DNA from: JACIWG01 sp049969935
GTDB lineage: Archaea; Thermoproteota; Nitrososphaeria; JACIWG01
DNA length: 59,784 nucleotides
NCBI GenBank assembly: GCA_049969935.1
Contig: JBMFNX010000006.1
Span: 1 to 59,784 of the forward strand
Direction: 5' to 3'
Made by a program: the position numbers and the translations under genes. The number at the start of each line of letters is the position of its first letter. Positions within the stretch are counted from its first letter, which is position 1. The notes under the pieces are model-generated. The model ran no database searches. It worked only from the letters and a program-made list of their open reading frames with translations, and had not been told where the DNA came from. Positions 9,319 to 18,570 of the stretch are shown piece by piece.

Positions 9319-10530
9319 CTAATCGATTACAGCCTTACGCTTAACCTTTCTCACACCATTTACCCAGTCTCCAATAAGCCCGTCAACCTTAACAATAAAT
9401 TCTTCAAGAGAATCCTTTGGTATAACACAGCTGGCTGCAAACTCGTGGCCGTCAGAAAAGCCACCCAACTCTTCAGCTACACTCAAAACGTCTATTGCAG
9501 AAGGCATTCTACCTTCCTCAACATCCTTCCTCAACCCATCTGGAACTCTTAAAGAAACCTTAGTTAACCTATCATCAAGTTTTCCGAAGCCTGGAACCTC
9601 ATCCAATAAATCCATATAGCCTAAAAGGTACTTGTCTGCCTTAACCAGCCTCCTTTGATAGGAAAGGTATGAACAGAATGTTCCTAGAACCTTGCCCCCC
9701 ATACCCTTAAACATGTTCATAGAATCAAAATATTGAATATACTTTGTCTCCTTTAACCCACCCCTATACAATATTGCCAGCAGCCTCCTATTAGCCTCTT
9801 TCCTTTCACTTTCAAGCTCCTCCAAAAACTTTTTACTTTCATCAGAAAAGCCCTCTAATGCAACCTTAATCCCAGTATTCGGTCCACCCCTATAGTATCC
9901 GACTGAACCTAAAATCTGTAGGACTGAAAAGAGCTCGTCAACAGAAACACCCAACTTTACAACTTCAAGCTTTTTGTTTCTCTTTAGAACACCCTTCTCT
10001 AGGGCATCTTCCAGAATCATAGCATTTACTCCCACGAATCCAGATGGAATTTCCTTCGAGCCTATTAGTGCAAGATATGATAGGTCAAAGTTCCTTTCGT
10101 CCAGTATGAGGGAGAAAAGGTATGCTACAGTTGAACCTGAAAAATCTCTTTCTCCACTAAAACCGTAATATTCAAGGTTTAGGTCAAAGACCATCGTGTC
10201 TGAGCATGGTCTAGGGTCATGATGGTCCAAAATGAGCACAACACTTCTACCACGATTTTTTAACGAAATTGTTTCAGCATGAGGTGAGCCGAGGTCAGCG
10301 TAAATAACAGGCAACCCTCTTTCATGAATTTTTTCAACAACCTTAGGGAAGAGCTTCTCTAAGCAGATGAAACTAAAGTTTAAACCCTTTCTCTCGAAAC
10401 AGGCTTTAAGTACTGCGGCGGAAGAGAGTCCGTCAGCATCATCATGGTGCACAACATAGCCTCCAAGGCCATCGATCAAACTAATTACCTTTTCAGCCCC
10501 CTCTCTAAACTTTTCAGGAATCACGTCCAA
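9319..10530 (-). CDS. DHH-family phosphoesterase, archaeal RecJ/GAN-like
   Basis: A 403-residue protein with the DHH domain motifs VVHHDDADGLSSAAVL (residues 25-40), VIYADLGSPHAE and the name-giving ILDHHDPRP. A C-terminal DHHA1 domain holds GGFSDGHEFAASC (around 355-370), where the GGH-type loop binds the substrate. Archaeal relatives are 5'-3' single-strand exonucleases that bind GINS in the replisome, or related nucleases; its place tail to tail with PolB and 4 kb from FEN1 fits such a role. Membership is certain, but the GAN versus RecJ-like paralog assignment is not. Confidence 0.85.
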   Translation of the reverse strand: MDVIPEKFREGAEKVISLIDGLGGYVVHHDDADGLSSAAVLKACFERKGLNFSFICLEKLFPKVVEKIHERGLPVIYADLGSPHAETISLKNRGRSVVLILDHHDPRPCSDTMVFDLNLEYYGFSGERDFSGSTVAYLFSLILDERNFDLSYLALIGSKEIPSGFVGVNAMILEDALEKGVLKRNKKLEVVKLGVSVDELFSVLQILGSVGYYRGGPNTGIKVALEGFSDESKKFLEELESERKEANRRLLAILYRGGLKETKYIQYFDSMNMFKGMGGKVLGTFCSYLSYQRRLVKADKYLLGYMDLLDEVPGFGKLDDRLTKVSLRVPDGLRKDVEEGRMPSAIDVLSVAEELGGFSDGHEFAASCVIPKDSLEEFIVKVDGLIGDWVNGVRKVKRKAVID

Positions 10531-10626
10531 AATATTGTCTTAGGCAAGTAGATAAAGCTTTAATAAAAATTCAGCAGTTGTCGGATAGCTAACATTTGAA
10601 CTACCCAACATTCACTCAAACGTCGC

Positions 10627-11058
10627 TTAAAAGTCCTTTAACCACCCTCTTATTCTAAAATACAGGTCCTTTGCATCACGTTGGCACACTTTAACCTTCC
10701 CCCCGTCTTTCGTAAACAGAATTAAAAGGTTCCCCTCATATTTAACGTCCAACACCTCTTTTCTATCGAAAACTATAATCCACTCGTTTGGTAAAATTCT
10801 GCCATAATATACGTCTCTGTAAAAGACGGTTACCACTATTTTATCTTCTAAAATATAAACATTCTCTTCAACTTCACCGGGTAAGTTTTCCACCATAAAT
10901 TTGCCGTTAACCGTATCACCTACAAAGATAATAACTTTTCTTGAAATAAATTGGATTGCGATGATTTTATTGTAGGCTAAAGAGGGGCTTAAACCTTTCA
11001 ATAGCCTAAGCCGCCCCAAATTGGAGTGTGAAATTTTTAAATGGGGGAAGTTTTTCAA
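10627..11058 (-). CDS. Hypothetical protein
   Basis: A 143-residue protein, I recognise no family. It is rich in alternating hydrophobic/charged strands (KVIIFVGDTV, KIVVTVFYRDVYYGRI, EWIIVFDR, NLLILFTKDGGKVKVC), which suggests an all-beta fold of repeated hairpins such as a small beta-propeller blade set or a PH-like barrel. There is no signal peptide or membrane segment. It lies between the DHH gene and the ATPase gene on the same strand. Confidence 0.55.
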   Translation of the reverse strand: MKNFPHLKISHSNLGRLRLLKGLSPSLAYNKIIAIQFISRKVIIFVGDTVNGKFMVENLPGEVEENVYILEDKIVVTVFYRDVYYGRILPNEWIIVFDRKEVLDVKYEGNLLILFTKDGGKVKVCQRDAKDLYFRIRGWLKDF

Positions 11059-11107
11059 AAAGCTGAGCCATAAAATATCGGTCTACCTCTTAGCAATTTT
11101 CAAAGAA

Positions 11108-12181
11108 TTAAATGTTTTTAGAGGCTTCTCCAATCACCGGGTCCGTGAAATTGTTTTCTTCATCGATTATTGAATGCGTTTTAAGCTGTTGAAGGATTTC
11201 GTAGACAACTCTATCGCTCAACTCTCTTCCTTCAGCTTTCTCAAGACTCCTCTTTAGAAGGCTCCATTCTTTTACACCTTCTGTTAAGAGCTTAAGCACC
11301 AGCCTATACCTCCTGCTCACCCTCCCTCTTAGAAAATTTTCTAATTCTATCCTAGCAAGTTCCACAGCCCCCCTTTTAATCTCCATGAAATCTCCATTAC
11401 CGCTTACCCTCAAATATCCATAATATGTCAGCCAACCTATAATGCCATCAAGTTCATCAACAACAATGTCAATCTCTTTCCGAGGAACTTTCTTTCCAGC
11501 CTCTTTAAATCCTTTTTCTAGAAAATCTATAGATTCACTCCTTCCAAGTTTTCTAGTCCTTATTTCGATGAAAGCTCTCCCATATAGGGGGTTCCCAGTG
11601 TTCCTGAGTATACCATAGAGGACACCCATTTCCGAGCCCGTGAGTATAAAAGATAGGTTTCTGTAATAATCATAAGAATACGCTATCGCATTATGAAGTG
11701 TTAAGCCAATACTCCCCCCAGATCTTTGAAATTCGTCAAAGACGATAACAACTTTCTCCCCAATCCTTTCACCAAGATCATCTAGCATGCCAAAGAATTC
11801 TGTTAAAAGAAAGCGGTCCTTGCCCCAGCTAAATGAGACGGATAGGCCGGCTAGAGACACTCCTCGAAGTCTTTTAAGACCCTTTAAAAGAAGCTCCCTC
11901 AACCTCTCTCTACGTGATATTCTTGAAACAAAATCGTTGACGCCTCTAGAGAGTAGTTGATAGAGGTCCCTATATGACTGGAAACCTTCCCTTAGGTCAA
12001 TGAAAATGTATGGATTATCGTATTCGGAAAGGGCTGTTAGAACAAGGGATGTTTTACCAGTCCTTCTTAATCCAGAGACAACAACCATCGGTTTTTCAAC
12101 ATTCTTCACAAGCTCTTCAAACTCTCTATCGAAATTGTATAAATCGTTTTTTGAAGTCTTAGGTCTAGGATCAAACAGCAT
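11108..12181 (-). CDS. Archaeal AAA ATPase (ATPase_2/PF01637 type) with C-terminal winged helix
   Basis: A 357-residue P-loop ATPase. Walker A GLRRTGKTSL lies near residue 40 and Walker B KVVIVFDEFQ near 140, followed by the sensor segment FILTGSEMGVLYGIL that marks this archaeal family. The C-terminal 90 residues are helical and winged-helix like, ending in SIIDEENNFTDPV, the usual end of the family. The open frame continues 40 residues upstream, but ATG 12181 gives the family start MLFDPRPKTSKNDL. A decayed paralog with the same beginning and end lies at 42472-43501. The function of these ATPases is unresolved; many are mobile or defence associated. Confidence 0.85.
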   Translation of the reverse strand: MLFDPRPKTSKNDLYNFDREFEELVKNVEKPMVVVSGLRRTGKTSLVLTALSEYDNPYIFIDLREGFQSYRDLYQLLSRGVNDFVSRISRRERLRELLLKGLKRLRGVSLAGLSVSFSWGKDRFLLTEFFGMLDDLGERIGEKVVIVFDEFQRSGGSIGLTLHNAIAYSYDYYRNLSFILTGSEMGVLYGILRNTGNPLYGRAFIEIRTRKLGRSESIDFLEKGFKEAGKKVPRKEIDIVVDELDGIIGWLTYYGYLRVSGNGDFMEIKRGAVELARIELENFLRGRVSRRYRLVLKLLTEGVKEWSLLKRSLEKAEGRELSDRVVYEILQQLKTHSIIDEENNFTDPVIGEASKNI

Positions 12182-12185
12182 GCTA

Positions 12186-12224
12186 CCACACCGGAATAAA
12201 CTTCCGCACCGGAATATAAACTTT
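12186..12224 (-). promoter_or_regulatory. Promoter with two direct repeats before the AAA ATPase
   Basis: On the plus strand two adjacent copies read CCACACCGGAATAAACTT (12186-12203) and CCGCACCGGAATATAAACTT (12204-12223). Read toward the gene, the distal copy contains a TATA-like AGTTTATATTCC, and ATG 12181 lies five bases past the proximal copy. The duplication of a promoter-sized unit directly before the start suggests a repressor or self-binding site. Confidence 0.45.
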
Positions 12225-12315
12225 AACGCAAAAAATTCCCTAATAAAGCGAAAACCTAATCTCGAAAGAATCTTGTAAAAATTAATCCTTCGAAACAACA
12301 ATTGGCTTCATATCA

Positions 12316-13035
12316 TTAAAAATATCCTCTTTCTTCAATTATCTTCCTTAGCATCCAGTTTGCTGAAGCCTTTTCTTTAACAAATTTCTCTACACTCCCT
12401 TCTACTGGTACGTTCAGTTTAAGAAAAGTTCCTGTTCGCCCAACCTCATCTCTCCTGCTCAAAACCCTAACCCTTTCCATAACTGTTTCAAGGGATATGC
12501 CGAGCTCTCTTGCAACTTCTATCTCTTTACCTACTATAGACCTTTCTATATGCCCAAACTCCTTTGGAATTATAAGCATAAGTCTTTTGTTGACACCCTT
12601 TTTTCTAACACCCTCCTCTATTTCCTTTAAACAGATTGTTCCACCAAATTCATAAAATTCTATTTCATTTTTTAATAGTCTTGCTAGAGGGAATGAAACG
12701 CATACTTTTTCGGAAGGGTCAATGTAAAAGTATGCCTTCGGTGTAGACCGTGGTGTAGCCTGAACAACTTCTCTCTTATAAATGGTATATTCTTTTTCTA
12801 ATGTAAGTTCAACCTTATATGATGGAACATATTCTGTAAAGAAGACGTCAACATCACTTTCTTGAGTAACATCACCTCTTGCAATACTACCATATGTTCT
12901 CGCATTAATTCCATTCTTTTCTAGCAGAAAGATAATTTTTTTAGCAACATTTCTCTTTTCTTTAAGAAGAGTCCATCTTCTATCATCATAGTAAACAATC
13001 CTTTCAACACCCCCCCTTTCAACTTTCTTACCCAT
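12316..13035 (-). CDS. Predicted nucleotidyltransferase (COG1665-like)
   Basis: A 239-residue protein with a Pol-beta-type nucleotidyltransferase motif, TYGSIARGDVTQESDVDVF at residues 46-64 (GSxxxG then DxD). The remainder, with SFPLARLLKNEIEFYEFGGT and a C-terminal part ending in NWMLRKIIEERGYF, matches a widely conserved stand-alone archaeal family rather than the short MNT antitoxins. Length and domain order look complete. Its role is unknown; conservation across archaea suggests an RNA- or protein-modifying housekeeping job. Confidence 0.75.
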   Translation of the reverse strand: MGKKVERGGVERIVYYDDRRWTLLKEKRNVAKKIIFLLEKNGINARTYGSIARGDVTQESDVDVFFTEYVPSYKVELTLEKEYTIYKREVVQATPRSTPKAYFYIDPSEKVCVSFPLARLLKNEIEFYEFGGTICLKEIEEGVRKKGVNKRLMLIIPKEFGHIERSIVGKEIEVARELGISLETVMERVRVLSRRDEVGRTGTFLKLNVPVEGSVEKFVKEKASANWMLRKIIEERGYF

Positions 13036-13140
13036 TTTTTAGCACCAAAACAATTTATCAACTCTATGTTAGGCTATAAATTCTTATAGCCAAAATAAAT
13101 ACTTATATATTACACTAGAGTTGTATAATATTCAAGTTCG

Positions 13141-14307
13141 ATGCTAAAAGAAAAAATATTGTTAGGAACTTCTGGATGGGATTACGAAGACTGGGTAGGC
13201 CCCTTCTATAGCTCAAGCGAAAAGAAATTTTCTACCTATACTCAAATCTTTAGAACAGTTGAGGTAGACTCAACATTCTACTCTTTTCCATCCTCCAATT
13301 TTATTCGAGGTCTTTCTAGAACAGTGCCAAAAGGTTTCAAATTTTCAGCAAAGCTGCCTAAAGATATTACACACAAAAAGTTACTGGATGCTAAAAAAGG
13401 TGCACTTGATGATTTAAGTAGGTTTTTAGAAATTTTGGCACCCCTTGAAAATGAAGATAAGTTGGGTGCACTTCTTATACAAATGCCTCCTAAGGCAAAA
13501 GATGAACTTTTTGAAAACTTTTCAAAATTCTTGGGCAGTCTTGATGTTGAAAGGTATGATTTTGTTGTAGAGTTTAGGGATGAAAGTTGGCTTAGTGAAG
13601 AAATTTTTAAGATGTTGAAAGAATATAATATTGCATATTGTATTGTGGATGAACCATTATTGCCTCCAGTAATAGAGGTAACGGGTAGGATAGCGTATGT
13701 TAGATGGCATGGGAGAGGTAGCAGGCCATGGTACTATTACGAGTACAGGGAAGATGAGCTTAGAGAATGGGTTCCAAGATTAAACAAGATTGCGTCTGAA
13801 GTTGAAATATTATATGGGTACTTTAATAACCATTTTCGAGGTTATGCGCCGAAAAATGCATTACAGATGTTAAAGCTTTTGGGCTCCATCGATAACATGC
13901 AAGAAAGGGTTTTAAATCAAATTTTAGACTATTTCGATAAAGAATATATTCGAATTATAAAGGAAAAAGGTGATGAAACAATTTTGACTGGGGACATAAA
14001 TGCTATGCTCTCACTTTTTATTGACAAGAAAAGGTTAGAGCGGGCTTTAGAGGAAAAGGATAATGTGAAGATCATTGAAAGTGAAAATAATATCTTGGCT
14101 GGTACTGTCAAGGACTACAGTTTCAAAATAAATTTAGTGGAAAGAACTATTATCCACGATTGTGAGGATTGGAGGAAAAGGCTTTCAACGAAACAGTTTT
14201 GTAAGCATATTGGAGGGGTGTTCCTCTACCTATCTAAAGATGATGCAGCTAACATTCTAAAGGACATTATCACAAATATTGATAAATGGAAGTTTCTAAC
14301 ATGGTAA
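13141..14307 (+). CDS. DUF72 (YecE-like) TIM-barrel protein with Cys/His C-terminal extension
   Basis: Residues 1-245 are a DUF72 domain: LLGTSGWDYEDWVGPFY at the start, EVDSTFYSFPS, FVVEFRDESW, AYVRWHGRG and YGYFNNHFRGYAPKNA. This family is linked to Fe-S or DNA repair contexts, but its reaction is unproven. A 140-residue extension follows, with IIHDCEDWRKRLSTKQFCKH giving a C...CxH pattern like a SWIM zinc finger, a module that often binds nucleic acid. It is divergent from the nucleotidyltransferase, with both promoters in the 105 AT-rich bases between. Confidence 0.82.
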   Translation: MLKEKILLGTSGWDYEDWVGPFYSSSEKKFSTYTQIFRTVEVDSTFYSFPSSNFIRGLSRTVPKGFKFSAKLPKDITHKKLLDAKKGALDDLSRFLEILAPLENEDKLGALLIQMPPKAKDELFENFSKFLGSLDVERYDFVVEFRDESWLSEEIFKMLKEYNIAYCIVDEPLLPPVIEVTGRIAYVRWHGRGSRPWYYYEYREDELREWVPRLNKIASEVEILYGYFNNHFRGYAPKNALQMLKLLGSIDNMQERVLNQILDYFDKEYIRIIKEKGDETILTGDINAMLSLFIDKKRLERALEEKDNVKIIESENNILAGTVKDYSFKINLVERTIIHDCEDWRKRLSTKQFCKHIGGVFLYLSKDDAANILKDIITNIDKWKFLTW

Positions 14308-14319
14308 ATTGTTAACCTT

Positions 14320-15342
14320 TTAAAACCATTCACTTAATTTAGGTCGCTCTAAATCCCCGTAAAATCTGGTAAGCCTTTCAACAATCTTTTCAATATTATT
14401 TTCCGAGAAGTCTCTACCCCTATAGAATTCGATCAGCTTATCAATTTGCGGTCTTCTAAAAGATATGAAGTAATCTTCAGATATTTTTGGTGAAAGAAAA
14501 ATCCTGCGTATTTCATCGAGACCCTCAATTTTACCATTAATCTTGTCAGATGGAATGTTTTCTATGCGCCCATACATTTTTATTAGACTATAAGCCTTTT
14601 TAGGCCCAACCCTTGGTATACCCCTGTTAAAGTCTGTTCCAACTAAAATTGCGACGTCAACTAGTTGCTCTCTTGTCAAACCAAGAGCTTTTAATGTTCC
14701 ATCCAAACTTATAAGTTCTGGTGTTAAAGGTTTAACAATCTTCTTTGATGGAAGAAAGTCTGTGCCTTGAATGGTCACATATCTTACAATCTTTGGTGAA
14801 CCATAAAGCAGTGCATCATAATCTTGTGTAGCAACAGCCCACACATCATTTCTTTCACACATGTATGCCGCCTGCGCTTCCGCATCTTCTGGAGCAAATA
14901 TTACCGGTAAACCCATTAACTTGAACATGTCCACAGAATCTCTAACAAGCTCTTTACTCAACGTTGCTGAAACAACAGCTTTAGAAAAGGCTTTCCTCAA
15001 GTCCCCTCTTCTCATCTCCTCCTCCCATTCTTTGAGGGCTTTAGCCCTCAGCATTCTTCTCTCTTCAAGCGTCTCCAATTTTAATATATTTGGTGCGCCA
15101 TCAAAAACTAGTACTGGCTTAACTTGGTAATCAACCATAAGCCTAGTAATTCTTAAGGAGGCACCGAGCAAATGTGAAGTTATCCGCCCACTTTGGTCTT
15201 TAAAAAGTGCACCATCAGGCATTCTAACCAATGCTAGAAATTGGTAAAGTAAATTGTTTGCATCAAAAGCTATAATCTTATTTGATAAAGTGGACAAAGA
15301 TATCTTTTCTGATTTGAGTAGAAGCGAAAGTTTTACACCCAT
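14320..15342 (-). CDS. fen: Flap endonuclease 1
   Basis: Cleaves 5' flaps during Okazaki fragment maturation and base excision repair. The N-terminal nuclease block (FDANNLLYQFLA, PVLVFDGAPN) and the internal block (APEDAEAQAAY, ATQDYDALLYG) carry the metal-binding acidic residues. DVAILVGTDFNRGIPRVGPK is the helix-hairpin-helix region. The protein ends in KLSEWF, a PCNA-interacting tail of the QxxLxxWF type. At 340 residues the length is normal for archaea. It is convergent with the DUF72 gene (13 bases apart). Confidence 0.96.
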   Translation of the reverse strand: MGVKLSLLLKSEKISLSTLSNKIIAFDANNLLYQFLALVRMPDGALFKDQSGRITSHLLGASLRITRLMVDYQVKPVLVFDGAPNILKLETLEERRMLRAKALKEWEEEMRRGDLRKAFSKAVVSATLSKELVRDSVDMFKLMGLPVIFAPEDAEAQAAYMCERNDVWAVATQDYDALLYGSPKIVRYVTIQGTDFLPSKKIVKPLTPELISLDGTLKALGLTREQLVDVAILVGTDFNRGIPRVGPKKAYSLIKMYGRIENIPSDKINGKIEGLDEIRRIFLSPKISEDYFISFRRPQIDKLIEFYRGRDFSENNIEKIVERLTRFYGDLERPKLSEWF

Positions 15343-15486
15343 CCTCTTATCATTAGCTGGGACAATCTGTCCAAAATTAAATTTTTATGCTACCAAAATT
15401 TTGCGTTAACACTCTCCTCGACTAAAGTTGGAAGATTCTCAGTTCTTTAGCCTCTACAGCTTCATCACACTGATTTCTGGGCTGTG

Positions 15487-15555
15487 TCAATGATGATGAC
15501 CTCTTTTAATGGGTTCACCACATCTAGGGCAGATATCTTGAATAACATATTTCAT
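15487..15555 (-). CDS. Possible 22-residue CxxC/His microprotein
   Basis: A short frame inside a 335-base gap between fen and the HEPN relic encodes a peptide with a zinc-knuckle half (ICPRCGEP) ending in three histidines. The same frame is open about 11 codons further upstream without a start. It could be a real metal-binding peptide, the end of a decayed zinc-ribbon gene, or chance. Apart from this I see nothing coding in 15343-15677. Confidence 0.2.
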   Translation of the reverse strand: MKYVIQDICPRCGEPIKRGHHH

Positions 15556-15677
15556 TTTTGGTTTCTTTTCAAGTGCTTTGTAAAAGTGCTAATTTGCTGT
15601 CATAAACTTTATATTCTTCTTACCACTACCATTTTTTCGAATCGAATAATTATAGCAAGGCAGGAGATAGGCTAAAA

Positions 15678-16164
15678 ATGTGCTTAAATGACTTAAAGAG
15701 AAGTTTAGCACATTATAGGGAAGAAGACTATTCTGACGCCATATTCAGACTACAATTGTCAGTTGAAAACGCTTGCAAATCTATCTTAAGCTTCTTAGGG
15801 ATAGAATTTGAGAAAACACATTTTCCTAGTGCTATAATAGGAAAACTTCTTTCTGACAAGGGAATGTTAAAGAGGCTTAAACAAGAAGCAGATATTGCAC
15901 CTAACACTAGTAATCTCTTACGCTTCATCTCTAGAGGCTCAGGGTTCTATGCCAAGATATGGTTGGGAAACTGAGGAAAGAATAATTGTGCCCTCGGAAA
16001 TTTATACAAGGGATATAACGGACAAAATTTTTGAGCTAGCCTTAAAATGTTTAAGTAATGTTGTAAATTTTTTTCTAGAATTTAGGGAAATGTCCTCTGA
16101 CCTGTTGACCATGGTTGAACAGTTAAAGGGTGTTGTTGAAGATGCGTCTAGAAAACTTGGATAA
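15678..16164 (+). pseudogene. HEPN-domain toxin, frameshifted
   Basis: The first frame (15678-15974) gives the HEPN first helices (SLAHYREEDYSDAIFRLQLS, then VENACKSILSFLG). The continuation is in the next frame: SLEAQGSMPRYGWETEERII and an ERIIVPSEIYT segment typical of HEPN proteins. The junction lies between about 15890 and 15930 and needs a one-base change. No His follows the conserved Arg within six residues, so the Rx4-6H RNase motif is not seen even in the joined protein. It overlaps the MNT gene downstream, as expected for HEPN/MNT toxin-antitoxin pairs. Confidence 0.65.
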
Positions 16165-16627
16165 AATTAAAGATAGAGAATATCAAGAAATTGTGGAACA
16201 GTATGTGGATAAAATCTTAAATGTTTTTAGAGAAAAGGTTGCTGGCATACTATTATTCGGTTCTGTAGCAAAGGGTGCTGCGAAACCTCTTACCACCTTT
16301 GAAAGTGATGTTGACCTAATAATTGTGGTGGAAACACTTCCCAACCTTCAAGATAGAATACTGATGATTTCAAAACTTGTATCTGAACTAAAATTGCCTA
16401 GCATAGTCCAAGCAGTATACATGACTCCAGAGGAATTTGAAACCCATATCAAATCTAAAAGTGGTTGGGTTCTCGACGCTATATTAGACGGCCTCATACT
16501 ATACGACCCTAAATCTTTTTTACAAACTTCAAGAGAAAAACTTTTAGTTGAACTTAAAGAAAAGGGGGTAGAGAGAACATCTTATGGGTGGGTTTGGCCC
16601 ATAAGAGCAGGCGAGAAAACATCCTAA
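16145..16627 (+). CDS. MNT-type nucleotidyltransferase antitoxin
   Basis: A minimal nucleotidyltransferase of about 160 residues, partner of the broken HEPN gene. The signature LLFGSVAKGAAK followed by ESDVDLIIVVE (GSxxxG, DxD) is intact. In characterised pairs MNT adds AMP to, and so silences, the HEPN RNase. ATG 16145 is chosen over 16130 because it starts MRLENLDKIK and lies inside the end of the HEPN frame (about 20 bases overlap), the usual translational coupling. It outlives its toxin here, as expected when an antitoxin is neutral without its partner. Confidence 0.8.
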   Translation, partial: RLENLDKIKDREYQEIVEQYVDKILNVFREKVAGILLFGSVAKGAAKPLTTFESDVDLIIVVETLPNLQDRILMISKLVSELKLPSIVQAVYMTPEEFETHIKSKSGWVLDAILDGLILYDPKSFLQTSREKLLVELKEKGVERTSYGWVWPIRAGEKTS

Positions 16628-16695
16628 TACAGCATAAGATTATAAATGATTATTAATACATTCCTCTATTGTATACATTAGATCTGTTAAGGTAT

Positions 16696-18528
16696 TTAGC
16701 CGTACAAGTCTTTAACAACATATTCTAGACCATATTTTTTAAGAGTGCCCGGCAAAGGTTTACCTGAAAGATCCCAGCCCATCTTTGTATAATATCTGTC
16801 AAGCATCTTATCCCAAACATTCTTTAACGATCTACCCTCTGCTGGGCCTATATCGGGTACTGAACCATATCTTAAAGAAGGTCTGTCCACTTCTCTATGA
16901 TTAATGCCATGGCGGACATTAAATGCTCTGAGAAGATGAACAGTCCTTTTACCTACAGTCATTCCATCATCCCAACTGAAATTCCATCCTGTAACAGCAT
17001 TCAAAGCCTGGCAAAGTAGTTCAACGTTCGTGCGCGTGTTAAATCTGCATGTGACAAGCGAGTCTTCGAACATCATTGCACCCTTATCATGAACCATTGA
17101 ATCAACCAGTTCCTCCCAATTTGGTGTAGGGCCTATTGGTGACATTCCCCAAGTTTCTAGAGTGCCAGTATTTGAGACACAGGTGTCAAACTGTTCTGTC
17201 CACCTATTGCGGTGATCGTGTCCTCTAGGTGTATTACCCTTTAACGTATGTATAGCTAAATTAACGGCTTCCCCTCCAATTTTTCTTGAGGCTCTCATCA
17301 CCCCTTCAGCTAAAATGTCGCCGAAACCTTTACGTTTTGTGACCATTCTCAAAAGTTCTCTGACGCCTTCAACATTGCCCCAAGAAAGTTCTAGGCCGTT
17401 AAGCATCTCTTTCGTCAATATACCCTTTTGATAGCATTCTATAGCAAAACCTGTAACCCAACCTGCCTCGTTTGTTTCAAGCCCCAGGCAGTCGACGTCC
17501 TTGCTCAATATCATTGCACCCGTTACATCATCATTTCCAATATTCGAAGACCATGCCGCAAGCTGCTCGTACTCTGGCTCTTCTAAAATCTCCCCAGAAT
17601 ATGGGCCCTCATTTATTTTCATGATATAGCAATGGTTTATTTGGCAGGCCCAACAATTATTTCTTCTTAAAGAAAATGTTTTCCTAATATAGTCTCCACT
17701 AAATTTTATCCATTTGTCTTCAGGTACTGTCCACGCACTTGTTGTATAATTTTTTACAGGCAGCTGAAATACTTTTGCATTATTATGTATTCCTGTCAAG
17801 GTACCGTAATCGTACATTTCCCTATAATTTGTCCTAACATTTTCAAGAAGCTTTCGCGCTATCTCACTTACCCTCTTTATATCCTTGATAGGTACACTAC
17901 CTTTTCCAGGCTTTATAGCTATAGCTTTAAGCATTTTAGAGCCCATTACGGCACCTAGGCCATTATGTGATGCAGAGTGTCCGTAGTCAAAGAAGATTCC
18001 AGCGAATTTTACAAGATTTTCACCAGCTGGGCCTATTGAAGCAACACACATTTGTCTCTCTTTACAACCATATTTTTCCTTTATTGCGTCAGCCGTTCTA
18101 TAAGTATCCAGTCCAGAAAGCCATTCAGCATCCTTTAATTCTGCACATTCAGGGTCAATGTACAAGTACTTTAAACTGTTTTCTTTTCCCTGTAATATAA
18201 TTCCAAAGAGGTTACATAATCTTAAATAGGCTCCGAAGAAGCCGTTAGCTTGACTGCATCCTGCACCATTGGTCAAAGGGCCCTTCGATACTACAGAAAC
18301 AGAGCCTGAGCCATTAATTGGTGTAGCATTAAGTGGGCCAGCGGCAAATATCAACCTATTTTTTGGGTCATTCCATTCTATTCCCGGTAGAACTTCGTCA
18401 TAAAGAAACTTTATGCCTAAACCTGTTCCACCAACAAACTTTTTTAAAGTCAACTCGTCCACATAAACTTTCTCGATCCTCTCATTATCTAGATTCACAC
18501 GTAACATGTAGCCAAAATATTCTGACAT
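16696..18528 (-). CDS. aor: Aldehyde:ferredoxin oxidoreductase (tungsten/molybdopterin)
   Basis: Oxidises aldehydes to acids with ferredoxin as acceptor, using a bis-pterin tungsten centre and one 4Fe-4S cluster. The N-terminal domain reads GYMLRVNLDNERIEKV and FVGGTGLGIKFLYDEV. The cluster ligands are CWACQINHC near residue 290 plus the Cys in KDVDCLGLETNEAGW; the pterin-binding LEEPEYEQLAAW segment lies between. Length (610) is normal. I use ATG 18528 because a TATA-like stretch (18550-18568) fits it better than ATG 18543. The exact aldehyde substrate (AOR, FOR, GOR or WOR type) cannot be read from the sequence. Confidence 0.93.
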   Translation of the reverse strand: MSEYFGYMLRVNLDNERIEKVYVDELTLKKFVGGTGLGIKFLYDEVLPGIEWNDPKNRLIFAAGPLNATPINGSGSVSVVSKGPLTNGAGCSQANGFFGAYLRLCNLFGIILQGKENSLKYLYIDPECAELKDAEWLSGLDTYRTADAIKEKYGCKERQMCVASIGPAGENLVKFAGIFFDYGHSASHNGLGAVMGSKMLKAIAIKPGKGSVPIKDIKRVSEIARKLLENVRTNYREMYDYGTLTGIHNNAKVFQLPVKNYTTSAWTVPEDKWIKFSGDYIRKTFSLRRNNCWACQINHCYIMKINEGPYSGEILEEPEYEQLAAWSSNIGNDDVTGAMILSKDVDCLGLETNEAGWVTGFAIECYQKGILTKEMLNGLELSWGNVEGVRELLRMVTKRKGFGDILAEGVMRASRKIGGEAVNLAIHTLKGNTPRGHDHRNRWTEQFDTCVSNTGTLETWGMSPIGPTPNWEELVDSMVHDKGAMMFEDSLVTCRFNTRTNVELLCQALNAVTGWNFSWDDGMTVGKRTVHLLRAFNVRHGINHREVDRPSLRYGSVPDIGPAEGRSLKNVWDKMLDRYYTKMGWDLSGKPLPGTLKKYGLEYVVKDLYG

Positions 18529-18570
18529 AGTATTATGTATCATTTTTTAAGGAAATAAATTTTAATAAAT

